A DNA stretch of 64,000 nucleotides. It comes from Mangifera indica (Eukaryota > Streptophyta > Magnoliopsida > Sapindales > Anacardiaceae). The stretch lies in assembly GCF_011075055.1 (NCBI RefSeq), contig NC_058151.1, positions 9,380,251-9,444,250 on the forward strand, given 5' to 3'. The translations under genes and the position numbers were made by a program. Below, piece after piece: positions 45,024 through 54,672 of the stretch. Under the pieces are notes generated by a model. That model was given only the letters and a program-made list of their open reading frames with translations. It did not search any database and had not been told where the DNA came from. The number at the start of each line of letters is the position of its first letter. Position 1 is the first letter of the stretch.

Positions 45024-45362
45024 AGTAGGGCTAGATTCGAACTATGTTTGTTCGAATTTAAATTCAATTCGAATAAATCTAGAATGAACTAACCCTATAC
45101 AAGCTCAAACGAGCTCGAGCCAATATTTTCAAACTCGAGCTATTCATCAAATTTGTGAATTAAAATTTTTGATATAAAACGACATCGTTTTGATTAATAT
45201 GTATTAAAACAACGTCGTTTTAATAACGATTTAGTTAAAAATTTGAACTTGAAACAAGTTGAACCAAATTTGAAACAAAATCAAGCTTAGCTTCAAAGAG
45301 CTCGAACTCTATTATATGCAAATCGAACCGAGCTTAAACTCGATTCGATTTGAATCCAACCT
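45024..45362. mobile_element. 339-bp hAT-type MITE with 8-bp TSD
   Basis: Perfect 8-bp direct repeats TGATCAAA flank it (45016-45023, 45363-45370). The ends are imperfect inverted repeats: AGGGCTAGATTCGAA on the left against AGGTTGGATTCAAA on the right, reverse-complemented. The interior holds two near-palindromes, AAAACGACATCGTTTT and AAAACAACGTCGTTTT, and several GAGCTCGA motifs. Small size, an 8-bp TSD and no coding capacity fit a non-autonomous hAT element. Confidence 0.8.
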
Positions 45363-45370
45363 TGATCAAA

Positions 45371-46723
45371 GAGAGTTGATATCATTCACCTCCGGAGAAA
45401 TTTTATTGAATAGCACGCAGACCTCTGGACCTGATATTTTTTTATCAAATTTTTTCCATTAAAAGATTATAGAAAGGAAGGTCTGAGAAGATTGAAGAAC
45501 TAAACCATAAGAAAGGTCAATGCTATCAGTCGAGGAGGTCGATTTCATGTTAACCAAAAATGCAAGATGGATACTATCACTGAAACAAGAATTACCCTTC
45601 AAGGTTGAAAAAAATAATAATAATAACTGAAGTGGAGTTGGTGAAATTCTCTGTTAAAGCTCCTGGCTTTCCTAGTGGATTCGATAACCATATTACTAGC
45701 AAAATCATCTACAAATCTCCTGAAAACATGAAACAGTAGCTGCTATTAATATGGGATAATGCAATAGATGTCTCTTACATGTAGAGAACTGAAAAATGAT
45801 GAAACTTTCTCCAGTTTGTTTATAGAAAATCTCTCTAGAATAAATAACTAGTTACAAGAATGAAACCAACAGCAGCTACTGGTGCTGGTTTTAAAATTCA
45901 TTCCTGGGAAATCTGACACTCAAGCTCAAACCACCATTAACACGCAGCAAGAACTGATGTATTAAGCATATTTCCTATCTCTGAAGAAGAAAAAGATGAG
46001 CAAAGCAAACTTAATTGAGAAAGGTATGAGGAGACAAACCTATTTTGATGAACATATTCTACTCATCACAAGGCATATGCAGTCATGGCTAATTACATCC
46101 ATTTTAAGAAAAAGAAAATATGAGGAACATAATCAGACTTTTCCAACAGAAACCAAGGACCTGATGGATGGATGGATGGATGGATGGATGGCTGATTGGA
46201 TGAAGCACCATCCTTCTGTGAAAATTCAACAAATGTCACCTCTTCTGTCATCTAACAAACTAACTAATTTTTGAGGTGCTTGTTAGACCATGAACCTCTT
46301 CTGGGAAAACCTAAAAAATATTGTATGTGATATAGCTTTAAATAGACTCTAAAATCTATTCGAAAACAATAAGCAACCTTCACAAAGTGAAATAACCTTC
46401 TTGCTTCTCTTGTTCGTGTAGGTAAAGAACCACTGAAGTTACAAGGTGTAACAAGCACCAAGCAGATTCCAGCTGCAATGGGACTAAAGGCTGTCACAAA
46501 TGTTTTCACACAACAACCAAAAAGAGTTGTCATATACACGGAGGCAATGTGGTCTCAAGAGAAGATGACACAACCATAAGAGAAGTAATTTATAGTAACT
46601 ACACTAGAAGAATTTACTCACAATGAAAATTAAAGAACTAGTTTTGTTTAAACATCAAACAGAAAAGAAAAAAATTATGTAAGAATATAACTACTATTTC
46701 TAAAACAGACTTTGCAATCATGC
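45371..46723. other. Region 3' of SEC15, no gene recognised
   Basis: Composition is less AT-rich than average, but no reading frame resembles a known protein. A (GATG)7 microsatellite lies at 46163-46191. The first few hundred bases left of 46724 should hold the SEC15 3' UTR; no perfect AATAAA was seen. Confidence 0.4.
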
Positions 46724-49090
46724 TCAGTTGAAGTACTTCAACTTTTTCTTCAGCATGTCCATAGATTTCTTTCGAGAACTTTGCTTCACATTTCTGTTTG
46801 ATAGACTTCCAAAAATCCCATCTGCAGAATCCTTGAACTTTTCACAGATGCTTGCCACTTTCTTATAATCCAAAGCATTGTAGTTCTTCTCCCTTATCAC
46901 AGGATCCATGAAATTCTCTGGCTGACTGCTTAACAAAAGGTTCATCAATTGTCGTGCTTCTATCAAACATCTTCTGAAACTTTCATTATATATCTCACTC
47001 AAACCAGTGCTATGAAACCTCTCATCAGAAAAATTCTCTAGCATCTTTAAGTCATTGTTGATAGCTATGACGGCATTAGCATTAAACCTCTTGACATTAT
47101 CACTAAGAAAAGCTGCTATAATAGAAATGGAAATATGCTCAAATGCCCCACTCCCAACTTTATACAAAGCATCCAAAGACAAAATTTGCTGTGCCGTTGA
47201 CAAAATTGTGTCAAGGTAAATTCTGACCTCATTCATATACTCATTCCCACTCACAGATGTCTCCTCTGGAGTCCAATTGATATTTTGAGTAAGTTGCATA
47301 AACTCATCTAACTTGGTGTTTACCATACCCAGTAGAGCAATATAAGCCGCATCTCTAGAGGTCTTCAAGACTACCTTGGCCGTCAAAGTAGCTTGAGGCC
47401 TTTCAACAGACTGAACTGGGATCCCACACAGTTGGGCTGCATGTCGGACAAAAAAATCACAAGCTCTTTCAAGAAAAGCTATGTTTGCTGCAATCTGCAT
47501 GGCTTGAGATAGACCAATCGCATCACCATAAATTGTATTAAGCATGAGTTTATTCAAAACATCAATCAAGAATTTGTCCAAATACTTTCTTAAGACATCA
47601 TAATAATTAGTATGCATTCCATAAGACAAATAATCAACAGAGCCTTTAATGAATGACCTGACAATGCGGCAGGCATCGGGCACCATTGAGGAGAATGGTG
47701 CAATGTATGGGAAAGCTGGCATTATATCTGAGGTCTGGAGATGAAACAACAGAACATTATTCTCATAATCAGTATCCTTTTTAATTACCATCTGCTCATA
47801 AGTATCATTGGAGAGAATGTTAGTAATCTGCAGGCAGCACTCTTCAAGAAGAAGTTCATGGTATTTGTCACAGCTCTTGTCCAGCACCTCAAGAACAGCG
47901 CCCACTTTGTAACCATACCGTTTAAGAGTTGCACCAAGAAGAGTTACATAATCCTTCACTAGGAGAAGATGTGTTGTAGAATCCATATAAGAAAACTGTT
48001 CATCCAACACTGATGTCATCTTAGATACAGCTGTATCCCACATGGTCTCAACCTGATCAGGCAACAAGAGCCCACCAGCAGTCCTCAGGACTCGATCCTC
48101 AACAATAAAGTGCCCAGCAGTTTGAGCCAAAAATGTTTGATAGGATTCAACAAATGGCTGTACTGAAGAGATTTGTAAATCTGAAGTGAGCTGCAATAAT
48201 CGATTCCTATAGTAATATTCACGGAACTGCTCTTGGAGGTCAAGGCAAGTATGGATGTGATATGCCCGATAAAGTGGTGTGAGATCAAACTTCAAAATGG
48301 AATCTTCATCAATCTCCTCAACTTCTAAAGAAAATGTAAAATCTCCAAACCCTGAAAGATTCTGTTCCTCGGCCTTCCTTTGACGACCCAGAATTTCCCC
48401 ATCTCTTTGACGAGCTGATGCAGTGCGACCTATTGCTGTTTGTCCAATATCCTTTGCAGAACTCCTAATGTGAACTAACCATTCATTAAACTGACTTGTA
48501 ACTTTCTTCTCGATATGGGACTTCATTATCGGAATTGTCTTCTCTATCACCATTTTGAGCGCCTTAAGAGGGATATTCTGCAAGTAATTTTTCTCAATAA
48601 GTTCAACAGTTTTCAGAGCAGGATAAAACTGGCCTTCAGTAATATAATTGTTACACTTCATACAAAGATCCAACACTCGTACACAAGTCTTTGTCATTTT
48701 AATAGCTCCAGTCACATTTCTTTTAATTGAATAAGATTCTAGAAGCTCCTCAAGTTGGATCAATAGAGCAGTCCCAACCTCTTGCAACCTATAATTATCA
48801 CTTGAGAGGACACTTTTCAGCTCTTCAGCATCAACTAAGACACCTCGAAGCTCATCAACTGCAAGAATGAACTCCTCATAATGGGTCTTACAAAGCTCCT
48901 CGATTTCAGATTCCTTCTTTCTGACAACACTTTTGAGTTGTTGAAGAAGTGCTCCAGGCCTTTCCGCTTCAAATGCATGTCTGACAATAGGTCCCAAATC
49001 TTCCCCATTACCAATCAAAGTTGCAAGGACCAAGTCCTCTGCTGTATCTCCTTTCTCAGCTATATTTCTCCTCTTAGGTTTTGCATCCAT
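46724..49090 (-). CDS. SEC15: Exocyst complex subunit SEC15 (SEC15A-like), 788 aa
   Basis: Sec15 is a subunit of the octameric exocyst that tethers secretory vesicles to the plasma membrane; in yeast and animals it binds a Rab GTPase on the vesicle. The start MDAKPKRR, the block EDLVLATLIGNGEDLGPIVR and the end KKSMDMLKKKLKYFN agree with plant SEC15A/B (about 790 aa). The N-terminal third has a charged helix (KKESEIEELCKTHYEEF), probably coiled coil for subunit assembly; the C-terminal two thirds is the helical Sec15 domain with conserved DIMPAFPYIAPFSSMVPDAC and AAQLCGIPVQSVERPQA. The coding region is a single exon, as in Arabidopsis. The frame stays open to 49138 but only through a GTG; the first ATG is 49090, which matches the family start. 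There are no stops or frameshifts, so it is likely functional. Confidence 0.97.
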   Translation of the reverse strand: MDAKPKRRNIAEKGDTAEDLVLATLIGNGEDLGPIVRHAFEAERPGALLQQLKSVVRKKESEIEELCKTHYEEFILAVDELRGVLVDAEELKSVLSSDNYRLQEVGTALLIQLEELLESYSIKRNVTGAIKMTKTCVRVLDLCMKCNNYITEGQFYPALKTVELIEKNYLQNIPLKALKMVIEKTIPIMKSHIEKKVTSQFNEWLVHIRSSAKDIGQTAIGRTASARQRDGEILGRQRKAEEQNLSGFGDFTFSLEVEEIDEDSILKFDLTPLYRAYHIHTCLDLQEQFREYYYRNRLLQLTSDLQISSVQPFVESYQTFLAQTAGHFIVEDRVLRTAGGLLLPDQVETMWDTAVSKMTSVLDEQFSYMDSTTHLLLVKDYVTLLGATLKRYGYKVGAVLEVLDKSCDKYHELLLEECCLQITNILSNDTYEQMVIKKDTDYENNVLLFHLQTSDIMPAFPYIAPFSSMVPDACRIVRSFIKGSVDYLSYGMHTNYYDVLRKYLDKFLIDVLNKLMLNTIYGDAIGLSQAMQIAANIAFLERACDFFVRHAAQLCGIPVQSVERPQATLTAKVVLKTSRDAAYIALLGMVNTKLDEFMQLTQNINWTPEETSVSGNEYMNEVRIYLDTILSTAQQILSLDALYKVGSGAFEHISISIIAAFLSDNVKRFNANAVIAINNDLKMLENFSDERFHSTGLSEIYNESFRRCLIEARQLMNLLLSSQPENFMDPVIREKNYNALDYKKVASICEKFKDSADGIFGSLSNRNVKQSSRKKSMDMLKKKLKYFN

Positions 49091-49790
49091 TATTCCAATA
49101 AATCCCTTTAATTCGAAAATCAAATAGATTAAGTCCACAACACCAACAAAGCTCTATATTGACAATTTTGATATAACATGAAAATGAAAAGCATGTTCCA
49201 GAAAACATTTATCTTCATAAACTAACGCATACTTATTTAATCGTTTATAAAGATACCAATTATTAGCGTTAACATGTTTCTATTTCCACCATTTAAATCA
49301 CACGAAAGAAAAAAAAAAAAAAGGAAAGTGCATATCCAGAAGGAAATCACCACATTCACAAATACCACACTTAAATTTAAATAAATTCATCAACATATTT
49401 GACAAAAACAGCACAACAAAAATAGTAAAACGAATATGAAATGGGCATTTCTGAAATGGGTTTTCCTAAAAACAATCTATTCATCAGTCAACCACAAAAC
49501 ATAATAAGAACAAGATACGATCCCCATTTGAGCAACAACACAAATCATCTCCACCCAAATGAATGAAATAATAAAGAAGAACGAACCCAGAGGTAAAACC
49601 AACGAAAGTAGAGTTGTGATTGTGACAGACTTGCAGGAAGATAGATGATTAAAGAAACAGTTAACTCCTAGGAAGAGAGTACGAAATGAGTGGTTTGGTT
49701 GATATTAATGCCGCTTGAAATGAGAAAATTTCTGTTGTCTGGGTTTAATCAGAACCCATCACTTGCTGTTTGCTCTGCTTTCGCCCCTTG
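49091..49790 (-). promoter_or_regulatory. SEC15 5' leader and probable promoter region
   Basis: Minus-strand sequence at 49600-49720 is pyrimidine-rich, CTCTCTTCC-type, like a plant leader. A TTGTCAATATAG acceptor-like site at about 49159 and donors near 49590 (CTCTGG|GTTCGT) would allow a 5' UTR intron, which is common for this gene in other plants. I cannot confirm it without transcripts. Confidence 0.35.
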
Positions 49791-49799
49791 ATATCTTAA

Positions 49800-50405
49800 T
49801 TCTTTTTTTTGTCTCCAAAATTACTATTTCCACTCCGTGAATGTAAATACTGTACAAATATTGTAATAACCTAATATAATAATATTTTTATGAATAATAT
49901 TATGTACATCTATTTTTTATATGTAAATATATATATAAATATATTATTATATGATTGAATATTATCTTATAATTAATTTAAAATCATCTAATTATATCAT
50001 GATATATTTATATGTGTATATATTTATATATATATATATATATAAATGTACAAAAAATATATATATATAGTTTTATTATATTTTCAAATATTTTTTCGAA
50101 AAAATGTATAATTTTGTTTTTGAGTTTATAAAAGGATATTAATTATAATAGATACAAAATTTTGCATCTAAACTTTTTTAGACAAACTTTTAATGAATTT
50201 ACTTTTTTAAACAAACTCAATAATTATTTCAATAATACTCCTCTCTAGTAATTACATTTTTTCAGTCTTTTTTTTCCTTCAACAACGTTTTCGTCAGTAA
50301 CATACCCTAACATCATAACATTGATTGTAAGTTTAATAACTTATGAATTAAAATATTTACAAACTTGTTCGAAAACAGGTTAATTTGTAGTTTGATTGTT
50401 GATAT
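49800..50405. other. Very AT-rich intergenic stretch
   Basis: Low-complexity A/T with TA runs near 50025-50070; no gene recognised. Confidence 0.5.
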
Positions 50406-50409
50406 GTCC

Positions 50410-50895
50410 ATATTGAAACGAAAAGCAAAACAAATATGATGCAAATGCGAAGAGTGCTAGTGAGAATGCAAGTGCAAATAATGCAAAAAGTGTGAGAAAT
50501 GTAAATATATGTAAATATGAATATTTGTAAACATGAGTGCAAGAAGTGTGAGAGCATTCTTGCACTCATGTATGTATAAATACTTTTATTATTTTTATAA
50601 TATAAATATTTTTATTATATAATGAAAATATTTTTATATAATAAAAAATATAATTATTTATATATAAATATATTTATATATATATATATTATATATTATA
50701 TATACAATATAAATATTTTATATATATATACAAAAGTGTGAGAACACACTTCTTGCACTTATGTTATCATAAAAGATATAAAAATATATTTATATAATAA
50801 ATTGAGTATTTTTCACACCTTTTGCATTAACATTCGCATTCATACTTTTTGCACTCTTTGCACTTGCTCTTGTATCTGTTTCATTTTTTTTTTTT
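50410..50895. repeat. Foldback (long inverted repeat) element
   Basis: The left arm, about 50410-50570, pairs with the right arm, about 50730-50890, around an A/T-only spacer. Example pairs are GCAAAAAGTGTGAG against CACACCTTTTGC and AAGTGCAAATAATG against its inverse in the right arm. Inside the left arm is a perfect 14-bp hairpin, CATGAGTGCAAGAA at 50532-50545 with its complement at 50557-50570 and an 11-nt loop. A third copy of this stem, with one mismatch, opens the right arm (CACACTTCTTGCACTTATG, about 50744). Confidence 0.65.
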
Positions 50896-51138
50896 TTTTT
50901 GTGTGCAAGTATACAACACAAATTATTTTTATAAATTTATATAAAATGTCTCTAATAAAAATTATAGAAATAAATAATAAAAATCATATTGTCATAAAAG
51001 TGTGATTAATTCAATAAAACTTTTTTTTTTAATAATTTAATAAATCTATGTGTATATATTTTGAATAAATAAAATAAATAAATATATAAATTATGTGTCC
51101 TCATATAGGTATCCATAGGTCAAGGTGTGTTATTATAG

Positions 51139-51920
51139 AGATGTCCATGGGCTGGGCTAGCTCTGACTCATCCCATTGAGCCCATCGATTGGGCCTTCGG
51201 GTAGGCCCATGAAATTTTTAAGGCCTAAGGCCTAGCCTTATATATAGGGTTGGGCTGGGCCTTAATCGGGTTAGGGTTGGCCCATTTAAACAAATTTTAA
51301 AAATAAAAATTTGATTAAAAATTCAAATACAAATTATTTTTCAATTATTAAAACCAAGAACAATACCCAAACATTTTATTTATAATCCCTTGCTTACGGT
51401 GGAGAAATACTGTGGTTATATGATGAAAAATATTTAACATACTATAAATAAATTCATTTACAAACTATATAATTATAAACATAAATAATATATATATATA
51501 TACCATACCAATTATCTACATAAATAATATTCAAATGGATTGAATTCACTTGATCTTGGATATATTTAGAATATTTTGTAATAATAAAATTGAAATGAAA
51601 GTAAAATTATAAACATAGAGAATTATTATTTGCGAATTCAAACAATTTTTGGAAGAAAGTTAATGAAAGAAAATGTGATTGAGAATATAATGAAAGAATT
51701 GAGATTGAGAAATTTGTAAATAAAATTAGAAAATAAACAAGATTTGAGTTGTTTATATAGGAGGAAAAAAATTAAAAATTAAAAAAATCAAGTCAGTAGT
51801 TGTTCTAACTTCTACTTGTGGCAGAAGCAACTGTAGAAGCCAATTGCTATATAATTTTTTTTAATTTTTCAATATTTTCAATAGTAATGGGTTGGGCCCA
51901 ATAGGCTACAGTGTCTCGCC
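51139..51920. mobile_element. Probable short hAT-like element (GGGCTGGGC family)
   Basis: It opens AGATGTCCATGGGCTGGGC and continues with GGGCC/GGCCC-rich sequence; the other side ends GGGTTGGGCCCAATAGGCTAC. Such GGGCTGGGCC-bounded elements are common non-autonomous hAT relatives in plants. Exact ends and target duplication are not resolved. Confidence 0.4.
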
Positions 51921-52027
51921 TTCATTAACATGGCTATATCATCACATATGAATGAATAATTTTAAATTAAAGATAAAATTATATTCAATCATATAATGAT
52001 ATATGATTTATGTATTTATTTTATACG

Positions 52028-52644
52028 CTAGAGGACTATTTCCCACCCAAGTTTTGATGTGTTCCTAAAGTTACACCCACACCCACAAGTTTAAAAAATC
52101 CAAAATCCCACCCATTGACCAATTGGGGTTAAAATTTTCTATTAAAGGTAGCGGTAAAATCATTATTTTACTAATAATATTAAAAAAATAAAATTAATTT
52201 ATTTCCCCCCCTAAGTTTTAAAAACTAACATTTCATCCTTACCTAAAGTTTTCTAACTTTGAAAAGTCGCATTTCCCCTCCCTCAAACCTTACGTTTTTT
52301 TTTTTTCTCTACTTCAGTCAATATCTTTGGCCTCAACGATCTCTTCTTTCCACCTTAAACTATTGGCTGACTCACGAAAAGTAATTTGGAGCAGATCTCT
52401 TTATCAGAGACGAAGAGATCTCTATATCTCTTTGTCAACGAAGAGATTTGGATATCTCTTCATCTCTAATGAAGGAATCTGCTCCATATTGCTTCCCATA
52501 CTTCGACCAATGGTGTAAGGCGAAGAAGAGAGGTCGTCGGCATTGAATATGATGGCGAGAGGGGTGAAAAAAAAATTAGAGAGTAAAATGTGACTTTTCA
52601 AAGTTAAAAAATTTTAAGCAGGAGTGAAGTTGTTAGTTTTTAAA
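52028..52644. mobile_element. MULE-type TIR element, right end truncated
   Basis: The left side starts GGACTATTTCCCACCCAAG, like the 22755 element. An inner pair of inverted segments, AAAAACTAACATTTCA at about 52219 and ACTTTGAAAAGTCGCATTT at about 52256, matches the inverse of about 52640-52585. The expected outer right arm is missing: at 52645 the sequence changes to GGAAAATTATAAAAAATAGCC, the apparent start of the DUF1985 unit. Confidence 0.55.
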
Positions 52645-52918
52645 GGAAAATTATAAAAAATAGCCAAAAGTAAAGGGGTTTAAGCGAAATTGCCAAAAAA
52701 ATTCAGATTAAAACAAAATGCCCAACTTTTATGAAATGTCGAAACTACCCCTATATATAAACAAGGCAAATTTTCATATTCTCCATTGTGAAACTTCCAT
52801 TGTCACTGTGCAAATCCAAAGAAAAATCGCATTTGTTCCCACTGTCCACTGTCGTCCCACTGTCAAGTCGATTTCCGACGATTTTCTTGCTTTCCAACGA
52901 TCGAAAATGGTCAAGAAG

Positions 52919-54672
52919 GTTAGTATATCTTCAGTAATCTTGTTTGAATCAAGTTATTATTCATATTATTGAGATTTGAGTGAGATTTTACAGTTTGAAA
53001 TTTTAGGTTTCGATTTTGAACAATGCTTAATATGTTTTGATTCTTGGCTATTTTCGTTGAATTGGTTGAGGGGTTTTGTGTTATAGCCTATGTAGATTCG
53101 ATTTATGTTGAAATTGGAGGCTGAAATGATCGATTTCTGGTCAAAAAATGCGTCTGAAGGTGTCGACAGCCGACGGTTTCCCACTGTCAAAACGAACACT
53201 CCTACTGTGACAGTGGGTTAGGGGGGTTAAGCATTTTTTTTAAAACATTAGGGATCTGGGCGGCATAGTTTAGTCTACTGTAGGTGTTTCTCAAATTTGT
53301 CATGTGACAGTGGGCTGTTGGGGTGAAAATGAACTATTTTGAAACTGCAGGGGCGATAATAGATTCGAAAATTACTGAGGGGATAAGGGATAAATATTGT
53401 ACCTGTTTGTAATAGAAATTTTATCAGGGGGTAAATTGATATTTTTCACATCTAGGGTTTCTCGACGTGTAGTTTTTAAATTTTATATCCGTTTTTTCTG
53501 TTTTAAGATTTTTCAATATGTAGTTTTCGAATTTCAAATTAAGTTTTTTGATTTTTATGCCTTCGAACACATTTTACGATGTAATGACCTCGTATTTTTC
53601 AGATTTTTAAAAAAATTTCGATTGTTGCTATTTTAGGGTATTTTAACTTTTAGAACTCGAATTTCAGTTCCGTTTTTTCGAATTTCACCGTTTTACGATA
53701 TATCGATTCTTATTTTCCAAATTTCTAAAAAATTTTTTGATTGTTGTCATTCTAGGGTATTTCAATTTTTAGAATTTGAATTTCAGTTCCGTTTTTTTGA
53801 ATTTTACCATTTTACGATATATCGACTCGTATTTTTTAAATTTCCGAAGAATTTTTCGATTGTTGTCATTCTAGGGTATTTCAACTTTTAGAATTTAAAT
53901 TTCAGTTTTGTTTTTTTGAATTTCACCGTTTTACGATATATCGATTCGTATTTTTCAGATTTCTGAAGAGTTTTTTGATTGTTATCATTCTAGGGTTTTT
54001 CAACTTTTATAATTCGAATTTTAGTTTCGTTTTTTCGAATTTTACTGTTTTACGATATATTGACTCGTATTTTTCAGAATTTCAAAGAATTTTTTTATTG
54101 TTGTCATTCTAGGGTATTTCAACTTTTACAATTCAAATTTCAGTTCCGTTTTTTTGAATTTTACCGTTTTACGATATATCGACTCATATTTTTCAGATTT
54201 CTAAAGAATTTATTGATTGTTGTCATTCTAGGGTATTTCAACTTTTATAATTCGAATTTCTGTTTTGTTTTTTTGAATTTCATCATTTTACGATATATCG
54301 ACTCATATTTTTCAGATTTCTAAAGAATTTTTTGATTATTGCTATTCTAGGGTATTTCAACTTTTAGAATTTGAATTTTAGTTCTGTTTTTTCGAATTTC
54401 ATCGTTTTATGATATATCGACTCATATTATTCAGATTTTTGATTGATTTTTTGATTGTTAATATTCTATGGTATTTTAACGTATAAAATTCGAATTTCAG
54501 TTTCGTTTTTTTCTTTTAATTGTTTTACAATCCTAAAATCTTATTTTTAAAATTTTGCGATCACCTTTTTTATTGTTTTTTATTTGTTATCTTTTTATGA
54601 GTTTTTCATGAAGACATTTGTTTACATATTTGCTATTTATGAATGACTAACAAATTTTGTAAATTTTCGCAG
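52919..54672 (+). other. Intron 1 of DUF1985 copy 1
   Basis: Donor GTTAGT after MVKK, acceptor TTTTCGCAG before DISCKRK. Its second half is filled by the 119-bp tandem array. The first half (52790-53315, including the leader) has repeated CCCACTGTC/GACAGTGGG motifs. Confidence 0.55.
53572..54560 (+). repeat. 119-bp tandem array (higher-order dimer of about 60 bp)
   Basis: The landmark TTTTACGATATATCGA starts at 53572, 53691, 53810, 53929, 54048, 54167, 54286 and 54405, exactly 119 bp apart, with a final variant at 54523 (118). Each unit splits into two related halves: CATTCTAGGGTATTTCAAC... and CGTTTTACGATATATCGAC.... Open frames across it are artefacts. Confidence 0.95.

Noticed and set aside
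47741..49111. Plus-strand open frames opposite SEC15
   Set aside because: They are antisense shadows of the intact SEC15 coding exon and resemble no family.
53397..54323. Frames inside the 119-bp array
   Set aside because: They are products of a repeat unit with a period not divisible by three; no conserved protein.
53572..54560. Possible CRISPR-like array
   Set aside because: Units are contiguous 119-bp repeats without unique spacers, in a plant nuclear context.
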